Assembly: GCA_024635625.1 (NCBI GenBank)
Contig: JAGXIQ010000167.1
Location: forward strand, 1 to 64,000
Source: Loktanella sp.
GTDB taxonomy: Bacteria; Pseudomonadota; Alphaproteobacteria; Rhodobacterales; Rhodobacteraceae
Length of the DNA stretch: 64,000 nucleotides
Direction of reading: 5' to 3'
How positions within the stretch are numbered: position 1 is the stretch's first letter; each line of letters opens with the position of its first letter. Positions 58,330 to 64,000 of this stretch are shown here, piece after piece. The notes beneath the pieces are model-generated. The model worked only from the letters and a program-made list of their open reading frames with translations, was not told the DNA's origin and made no database searches. Made by a program: the position numbers and the translations under genes.

Positions 58330-59945
58330 CAGTTGGCCACCGCTGCGCTGACGGCAGTCGATAAGCGTGTCGCATCGGCGCGCGGCATTGCCAAATAGGG
58401 TGCCGCCAGTGTCTGGGCTAATTGCCGCAAGGCATCGCTGGGTCGGTTACCTGTGTCGATGACGATGGCATCCAAGTTCGCGGCACGGATCTGGCGGGCG
58501 GCAGTTTGGCCGTCTGTTGCGGCTTGCAGCCTGTCTGCACAGCCTTTGCGGTCGATATTTGCGCGACCGTCGGTCAAGATGCAGATCGTTGGCGTCATAC
58601 CCCGACGAGCGGCCTGAATGCCCAACGTCAGCGCCGCATCCAAACCCGCAGCCAGTGGTGTACCGCCACCGCCGGGTAGGGCAGCAAGCCGCCTTTTCGT
58701 CTGAACAAGGCTGCGGGTGGGCGGAAGCAAGACCTCTGCCCCTGTGCCGCGAAAGGCGATCAGTGCTACATGATCGCGGCGGACGTAGGCCTGCACCAAC
58801 AGCATCTCTACTGCCCCCTTTGCCTCTGCCAGTCGCGCAAGAGCCGAAGAGCCAGACGCATCTACCGCAAAGATCAGCAGTCTGTCGGCCTGTTCCGCAT
58901 ATCGTTTGATATGGATGTCCGAACTCCGAATGTGCAGGCCCGCGCGACCGGACTCTTGCCGCCGAATCGTTTGCCACGGGGCTGCCGCACGCAGGGTCGC
59001 GACGACATCAATGCGACCACCATCCTGCAAGCGGCCAGGTCGGGATGGCAAAGGCCGCCCACGGCGATTACCCTGCCGTGCAGCCCCGGTGCCATCGCCA
59101 CGTCCCGCGCGGGCTTTTTGCGCTGCAAGACGTGCCAGCAGGTCGTCAGGGATCAGGGCGCGGATTGCGTCAAGCATCATATCCTGAGGGATATCATCCG
59201 CTGAATCCTCGGTTTCCGCCTCCGCCTCGCCTTGTTGCTGATCAGGCGCGGGTGGCAACTTGTCTTCCGTCGGCGAGCTTTCGGGGATTTGCGTGGCACG
59301 GTGCGAAAGGGTCATGCTGCATGCAATGGACAAATCGTCGTCGCTAACGGTGTCGCGACCCATCAAAACCGCATGGGCGCGTGCCGCACGCAGGGCAAAA
59401 AGCGTCGCGCGGGCGCTATCGATTCCACAGGCCATGGCCACAGATGTAATCTGTGCGGTCTGCGCGGGTGTGGCACCGACCCGAAATGCGTGTGGCACGA
59501 CTATTCGTTCGCCGGCTGCCGCACCCATCGGTACGTCGGTCAGATCGACAAAAAATGCGAGGCGTTCCATCAGGTTAACTGGAAGACTTTCATCTTCTGT
59601 ACCTTCGTCCAACGCGATTAGAACGCGTGGCGTCGCGTCTAGATGCAGGCAAAGCCTTGCCGCCAGACTGACGGGGCATCTTTCAGCCATGGTCAGCAGC
59701 AAGGGTCCGGCGCGCGCCAAAAGTCCCGTGCGCCGGGTCACTCGACCGGTCGCAAGGGTAGCTGTCAGATCAAACCCGCCGTATAGCGCCTCGTCCGACA
59801 GGCTGGGATGAAGACGCATTGCCTTTGGCAAAGGCAATGCGTCGCGCACAGGTCCAGATCGTGCACGGATGCAAATCCCACCAAGTGCCGGATCAATGGC
59901 CAGCAGCCGTAACGCCAAAAGAGCATTATCCCACGCCTCAGCCAA
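58329..59945 (-). CDS. bchD: Magnesium chelatase subunit D
   Basis: A 538-residue AAA+-like subunit with an N-terminal degenerate ATPase region (about 1-210), a linker rich in acidic and Pro residues (about 215-250) and a C-terminal integrin-like I domain. The metal-binding MIDAS motif is DASGSSALA, with ILTDGRAN further on. It forms the motor complex with BchI. The start overlaps the bchI end by 8 bases. Confidence 0.95.
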   Translation of the reverse strand: MAEAWDNALLALRLLAIDPALGGICIRARSGPVRDALPLPKAMRLHPSLSDEALYGGFDLTATLATGRVTRRTGLLARAGPLLLTMAERCPVSLAARLCLHLDATPRVLIALDEGTEDESLPVNLMERLAFFVDLTDVPMGAAAGERIVVPHAFRVGATPAQTAQITSVAMACGIDSARATLFALRAARAHAVLMGRDTVSDDDLSIACSMTLSHRATQIPESSPTEDKLPPAPDQQQGEAEAETEDSADDIPQDMMLDAIRALIPDDLLARLAAQKARAGRGDGTGAARQGNRRGRPLPSRPGRLQDGGRIDVVATLRAAAPWQTIRRQESGRAGLHIRSSDIHIKRYAEQADRLLIFAVDASGSSALARLAEAKGAVEMLLVQAYVRRDHVALIAFRGTGAEVLLPPTRSLVQTKRRLAALPGGGGTPLAAGLDAALTLGIQAARRGMTPTICILTDGRANIDRKGCADRLQAATDGQTAARQIRAANLDAIVIDTGNRPSDALRQLAQTLAAPYLAMPRADATRLSTAVSAAVAN

Positions 59946-60939
59946 GGGTTTCTGCCACTATGCGGCCGACACGTGCGCCGGTTCCTGCCTCGTCCATCGG
60001 ATCGCGTCGCAGGCGGTGGCGCAATGCCATCGGTGCCATGGCGCGTATGTGGCTGCGGGTCAGCGCGGTATCATCGCGCCATGCCGCAAAGGCGCGGGCG
60101 GCCTTCAACAGAGTGAGTTCCCCTCGCAGCCCATCAGAGCCGAGGGCGAGGCATAATTCAGCCACGTCGCGCAAGTTCGCGTCACTGGTGGTCAAATCCT
60201 TCAAGGATTGACGCGCCGTTAGAATACGGTCGCGGATCGTCGCGTCCTCTGCTTGCCACCGCAACATGAAGGCAGCGGTGTCGTTCTCATAATCATCACG
60301 GCGGCGGATCACCTCGATCCGCGTCTCGATGTCCTTGGGGCTGGCGACCTCGACCGACAGGCCAAATCGATCCAGTAGTTGCGGACGCAATTCACCTTCT
60401 TCGGGGTTGCCCGAACCAACCAGCACAAAGCGTGCGGCGTGGCGGATCGACAATCCGTCGCGTTCCACCACGTTCTGTCCGGATTGGGCAACGTCCAGCA
60501 GCAGGTCGACGATGTGATCCTCTAGCAGATTGACCTCGTCGATATAAAGATAACCCCGGTTCGCGCGCGCCAATAGGCCAGGTTGAAATGCGCGTTCGCC
60601 CTCCGCCAAGGCGCGTTCGATATCCAGCGCCCCGGTCACGCGATCCTCTGATGCACCTAGGGGCAGGTCGATGACGGGGGTCGGGACCTCCTCCATCGTC
60701 GTCCCGGTTTTTGCCCAGTCCGGTACATCAGCCACGCGGGCAGAGTTTACGGGGCAGCCCAACACGACAGTAATCGGCGGTAGCAGAGCTGCAAGGGCGC
60801 GCACAGCGGTTGATTTTCCGGTACCGCGGTCACCAAAGACCAGCACGCCACCGATGCTTGGGTCTATGGCAGTCAGGATCATCGCCTGCTTCATTTCTTT
60901 TTGTGCGACGATGGCTGAGAAGGGGAATGGGGCTGTCAT
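59938..60939 (-). CDS. bchI: Magnesium chelatase ATPase subunit I
   Basis: A 333-residue AAA+ ATPase. Walker A is GDRGTGKST, Walker B is YLYIDEVNLLEDHIVD and the sensor region contains VGSGNPEEGELRPQLLDRFG. It drives Mg insertion with BchD and BchH. The ATG at 60939 overlaps the crtA stop as ATGA; a longer frame to 61215 runs inside crtA and is not credible. Confidence 0.97.
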   Translation of the reverse strand: MTAPFPFSAIVAQKEMKQAMILTAIDPSIGGVLVFGDRGTGKSTAVRALAALLPPITVVLGCPVNSARVADVPDWAKTGTTMEEVPTPVIDLPLGASEDRVTGALDIERALAEGERAFQPGLLARANRGYLYIDEVNLLEDHIVDLLLDVAQSGQNVVERDGLSIRHAARFVLVGSGNPEEGELRPQLLDRFGLSVEVASPKDIETRIEVIRRRDDYENDTAAFMLRWQAEDATIRDRILTARQSLKDLTTSDANLRDVAELCLALGSDGLRGELTLLKAARAFAAWRDDTALTRSHIRAMAPMALRHRLRRDPMDEAGTGARVGRIVAETLG

Positions 60940-61634
60940 GCGGCCTCCTGTAGGGGTGACGATCCACCCCACGTGCCGTGGTCCGACAGCACTGTGAAGC
61001 GGGCATAAAGTTCTTCTGCGAACCACCCTTCGCGGCGAACAGCGCGGATCGCTTCGGCGTGCGGCCCGGTGCGCGCGAATGCGTCCATCGAGGCCTGATT
61101 GGGCCAGATAGAGAACGTCACTTGATGCAGCATCGGGATTTCGCCAATGCCAATTTTGAATGTGACGTTCGGGTCGGTACCGATCATGTCTGAAATACGC
61201 GGTACGCGGGTCCAAAAGCGTCGCAAGATGCCAGGCCTGATCGTGGCACGAGTCAGTGCTGCCAGCATGCCCGTGGGGGTCGGGCCACTAGCGACAAAAG
61301 GGGCCTGACCGGACCACTGACCGCGCGCGCTGGTTGGGTTCAGCAGGACTGTCCACGATTCGGTTGCACGGTCGGCGTATCGACTGAAAATTGTGGCGTT
61401 TTGCGTGCGTGTTCGCGCGGTGTCTGCATCCGGCCAAATGGCAAGGATCGCGATGACAGCAGGGTTGGCTGTCGGCGTAAAGCCATGACCTATTCCCGCG
61501 CCACAGAGCTTGAAAAACCCGATATCCGGCGTGCGTTTCAGCGGTCGCCGTGCCAGCGCCATCATGCCCAGCGCCCATGCGCGGGTCCGTAACCCGGAAA
61601 ATCTGTAAAGGCTAAGGCTTACGGTCTGATTCAT
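60936..61634 (-). CDS. crtA: Spheroidene monooxygenase
   Basis: A 232-residue enzyme that oxidises spheroidene to spheroidenone using oxygen. It has the family sequences LSLYRFSGLRTRAWALGMM, KLCGAGIGHGFTP and WFAEELYARFTVL. Its presence suggests keto-carotenoids of the spheroidene branch. The gene is divergent from crtI and preceded by AGGA. It heads the crtA-bchI-bchD-bchO operon. Confidence 0.94.
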   Translation of the reverse strand: MNQTVSLSLYRFSGLRTRAWALGMMALARRPLKRTPDIGFFKLCGAGIGHGFTPTANPAVIAILAIWPDADTARTRTQNATIFSRYADRATESWTVLLNPTSARGQWSGQAPFVASGPTPTGMLAALTRATIRPGILRRFWTRVPRISDMIGTDPNVTFKIGIGEIPMLHQVTFSIWPNQASMDAFARTGPHAEAIRAVRREGWFAEELYARFTVLSDHGTWGGSSPLQEAA

Positions 61635-61651
61635 CGGGTCCTGCCGTATAG

Positions 61652-61669
61652 TGTAAATCTATCGTGACA
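61652..61669. promoter_or_regulatory. PpsR binding site near crtA
   Basis: TGTAAATCTATCGTGACA is an exact TGT-N12-ACA match, 17 bases before the crtA start. A second site 58 bases away lies near crtI. Paired sites in the crtA-crtI gap are the classical target of PpsR/CrtJ. Confidence 0.85.
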
Positions 61670-61727
61670 CATTTTTTAAATGTTGCAACCCTGTATGGTG
61701 TATTTTTGGCGGGTCGTAAAAATATAT

Positions 61728-61745
61728 TGTCAACTTAGATTTACA
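61728..61745. promoter_or_regulatory. PpsR binding site near crtI
   Basis: TGTCAACTTAGATTTACA is an exact TGT-N12-ACA match, 16 bases before the crtI ATG. Its position over the promoter or leader fits repression in oxygen or light. Confidence 0.85.
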
Positions 61746-61761
61746 CATTTACCGTGACCTT

Positions 61762-63306
61762 ATGATGAAAGACATCCTCAGTTCCACAGGCGACAATCGC
61801 GCAATCGTCATTGGTGCAGGCCTCGGCGGACTGTCCGCCGCCATGCGCCTGGGTGCGAAAGGCTACGCCGTGACCGTGCTGGACAAGTTGGACCGCGTTG
61901 GGGGGCGGGGCAGTTCCTTAACCCAAGGCGGACACCGCTTCGACCTTGGTCCGACCATCGTCACGGTCCCGCAGGTCTACGAAAAGCTTTGGGCTGCCTG
62001 CGGGCGGGATTTTCACGCTGACGTTGATCTGCGGCCTTTGACGCCATTTTACGAGATTCGATGGCCCGACGGGTCGCACTTTACGGTCAATGGTGACACC
62101 GAAGAAATGGCCGCAGAGGTCGCCCGCCTATCGCCCGGCGATGTGAAGGGTTACCGCCAATTCCTGCGCGACAGTCACGCCCGATATAAGCTGGGGTTCG
62201 AGGGCATGGTTGCCCAGCCGATGCATCGCATTTGGGAAACCGTGAAGGTGCTGCCGCAGTTCGCGAAACTAAGAGCGGATCGATCGATCCTTGGACTGGC
62301 AAAAGCCCGGGTAAAGGACGAGCGGCTGCGCATGGCGCTGTCGTTCCATCCCTTGTTCATCGGGGGCGATCCCCGCAAGGTGACGTCCATTTATGCACTG
62401 GTCAGCTATCTGGAGAAGGAGTTTGGCGTTCACTACGCGATGGGTGGTGTGCAAGCGATTGCCGACGCGATGGCCGACGTTGTTCGGTCGCAGTGTGGTA
62501 CGGTCAGGCTGGGCCAGCATGTCGAGCGGATCGCGATTAGGGACGGCGCGGCACAGGGCGTGACCTTGAAAAACGGCCAGACGCTGGCGGCCCCCTTGGT
62601 CATTAGCAACGCCGATGCTGGTCATACGTACGGCACGCTGCTGAGGGACGCGCCGCGAAAGCGCTGGACTGACGCAAAGTTGCAGAAGCGTCGCTGGTCG
62701 ATGGGTCTGTTTGTCTGGTATTTTGGTACTGCTGGCACGCGCGACAAATGGGCGGACGTAGGTCATCACACAATCCTGTCTGGCCCTCGCTACGACGGTC
62801 TGCTGCGTGATATATTTCAGCGGGGCAAGTTGGCCGATGACATGTCGCTGTATGTGCACCGCCCATCCGTTACCGATCCGTCAGTGGCACCTGCGGGCGG
62901 CGATACGTTTTATGCGCTGTCCCCCGTTCCGCATCTTGGCCATCGCAATCCCGTCGACTGGCCGACTGAAAAGCTGCGATATCAGGGCAAGGTTGCAATG
63001 GTTCTCGACACCCTAATACCGGGGTTTCGCGAACATCTGACAACGGACCTTATTTATACGCCAGAGGATTTCCGCGACCGGTACCTGTCGCCGCATGGAT
63101 CGGGGTTCTCGCTCGAACCGCGCATTCTGCAATCGGCATGGTTCAGGCCACACAACATTAGTGAAGAGGCGAAAGGCCTTTTTCTTGTTGGCGCGGGCAC
63201 CCATCCGGGTGCAGGCGTGCCGGGGGTCGTGTCCAGCGCAGAAGTGTTAGGCAAGCTGGTGCCCGACGCGCCATTCACCCCCTCGCTTAAGATGGCCGCC
63301 GAATGA
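61762..63306 (+). CDS. crtI: Phytoene desaturase
   Basis: A 514-residue FAD enzyme that desaturates phytoene to neurosporene or lycopene. The dinucleotide site is VIGAGLGGLSAAMRLGAKG with VGGRGSS after it, and the C-terminal substrate region is LVGAGTHPGAGVPGVVSSAE. Two adjacent ATG codons begin the gene and no strong ribosome site precedes them. The stop overlaps the crtB start as ATGA. Confidence 0.96.
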   Translation: MMKDILSSTGDNRAIVIGAGLGGLSAAMRLGAKGYAVTVLDKLDRVGGRGSSLTQGGHRFDLGPTIVTVPQVYEKLWAACGRDFHADVDLRPLTPFYEIRWPDGSHFTVNGDTEEMAAEVARLSPGDVKGYRQFLRDSHARYKLGFEGMVAQPMHRIWETVKVLPQFAKLRADRSILGLAKARVKDERLRMALSFHPLFIGGDPRKVTSIYALVSYLEKEFGVHYAMGGVQAIADAMADVVRSQCGTVRLGQHVERIAIRDGAAQGVTLKNGQTLAAPLVISNADAGHTYGTLLRDAPRKRWTDAKLQKRRWSMGLFVWYFGTAGTRDKWADVGHHTILSGPRYDGLLRDIFQRGKLADDMSLYVHRPSVTDPSVAPAGGDTFYALSPVPHLGHRNPVDWPTEKLRYQGKVAMVLDTLIPGFREHLTTDLIYTPEDFRDRYLSPHGSGFSLEPRILQSAWFRPHNISEEAKGLFLVGAGTHPGAGVPGVVSSAEVLGKLVPDAPFTPSLKMAAE

Positions 63307-64000
63307 CTGTGCACGGTATCACGACAGCTGATCTGGAACATTGCCGCGCGATGATTCGGACGGGATCTTTGTCGTTTCATGCTGCAAGCCGCCTGTTGCC
63401 CGCCAAGGTGCGCGATCCGGCGCTGGCGCTTTACGCATTTTGCCGGTTGGCAGACGATGAGGTGGACGAGGGCGTAGACAAAGCCAGTGCGGTTATGCGC
63501 TTGCGTGACCGCCTTGACCTTGCCTACGCCGGGCAGCCCAGAAATGCGGCCGAGGATCGCGCGTTTGCCGCGATTGTCGCCGCCTATGACATGCCCCGCG
63601 CGCTGCCGGATGCATTGGTCGAAGGCCTAGCATGGGATGCACAGCATCGCCGCTATGCGACTCTATCTGACGTGCGCGCCTATTCCGCGCGTGTCGCGGC
63701 GTCGGTAGGTGCCATGATGTGCGTGCTGATGCATGTGCGCTGCGCCGATACCCTTGCACGGGCTTGCGACCTTGGTGTCGCGATGCAACTGACCAACATC
63801 GCACGTGACGTCGGCGAGGATGCCCGCGCAGGTCGGCTTTATCTGCCGGTTGACTGGCTGGCAGAGGCCGGTTTGACCGAGGCCGCGTTTCTATCCAACC
63901 CGCAGCCGGGACCCGCGCAGCGCCAGATGGTGCGTCGCCTGTTGACCGAAGCGGATCTGCTGTATCGAAGGTCTGAGGCCGGGATCGCAGGTTTGCCCCG
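63303..64000 (+). CDS. crtB: Phytoene synthase, cut by the window end
   Basis: The first 232 codons of phytoene synthase, which joins two geranylgeranyl diphosphates. The two Asp-rich motifs are present: ADDEVDE and NIARDVGEDA. The frame is open to the last base of the window, so the 3' end lies outside. It is translationally coupled to crtI by an ATGA overlap. Confidence 0.95.
   Translation, partial: MTVHGITTADLEHCRAMIRTGSLSFHAASRLLPAKVRDPALALYAFCRLADDEVDEGVDKASAVMRLRDRLDLAYAGQPRNAAEDRAFAAIVAAYDMPRALPDALVEGLAWDAQHRRYATLSDVRAYSARVAASVGAMMCVLMHVRCADTLARACDLGVAMQLTNIARDVGEDARAGRLYLPVDWLAEAGLTEAAFLSNPQPGPAQRQMVRRLLTEADLLYRRSEAGIAGLP

Noticed and set aside
60939-61215. Long N-terminal extension of BchI
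   Set aside because: The extra codons overlap crtA on the same strand in another frame, and normal BchI begins at the ATG at 60939.

Overview
The window is a contiguous piece of the chromosome of an alphaproteobacterium of the Rhodobacteraceae (Roseobacter group), an aerobic anoxygenic phototroph. The evidence is a large photosynthesis gene cluster with an alphaproteobacterial gene order, the oxygen-dependent cyclase gene acsF, crtA (spheroidenone type carotenoids), the PpsR/PpaA regulator pair and TGT-N12-ACA operators. Genus cannot be fixed from sequence reading alone; a Loktanella/Yoonia-like organism is a guess. Coding density is high and no gap exceeds 300 bases. I saw no phage, insertion sequence or CRISPR array.

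Region 1 (1-6000): a tRNA-Arg, a LacI-type regulator, a PAS-GGDEF-EAL protein, a CitE-like lyase with a MaoC-like hydratase, and a second LacI-type regulator. Region 2 (6087-21954): a sugar uptake and hemicellulose locus. It holds a CUT1 ABC transporter (binding protein, two permeases, ATPase), a GH2 beta-mannosidase-like enzyme, a GH43 beta-xylosidase, an aldo/keto reductase, a third LacI-type regulator, xylose isomerase, and two separate pairs of a TIM-barrel isomerase-like protein with a Gfo/Idh/MocA oxidoreductase.

Region 3 (21969-26393): a light-signalling module made of a short LOV protein divergent from a CheB-CheR-PAS-HWE histidine kinase and a stand-alone receiver. Region 4 (26390-31170): the Anbu cluster (proteasome-like Anbu peptidase, two transglutaminase-like proteins, an alpha-E protein and a circularly permuted ATP-grasp enzyme). 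Region 5 (31241-36809): a complete urease operon ureD-A-B-x-C-y-E-F-G with two small extra genes inside. Regions 4 and 5 run in the same direction and are separated by only about 70 bases. A solitary TAXI-type binding protein and a PCu(A)C copper chaperone follow.

Region 6 (38774-64000): the photosynthesis cluster. ppsR and ppaA run leftward. bchF-N-B-H-L-M, lhaA, puhA-B-C, a 98-residue protein gene, acsF, puhE, hemA and cycA run rightward. bchO-D-I-crtA run leftward from a divergent crtA/crtI promoter, and crtI and crtB (cut by the window edge) run rightward. Together these genes supply 5-aminolevulinate, convert protoporphyrin through Mg-chelatase, methyltransferase, cyclase and the dark-operative reductase to bacteriochlorophyll precursors, build carotenoids, and assemble the reaction centre H subunit and light-harvesting complex 1. 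PpsR sites lie upstream of bchF and in the crtA/crtI gap. Genes for pufLM, bchCXYZ and the remaining crt genes are not in the window.
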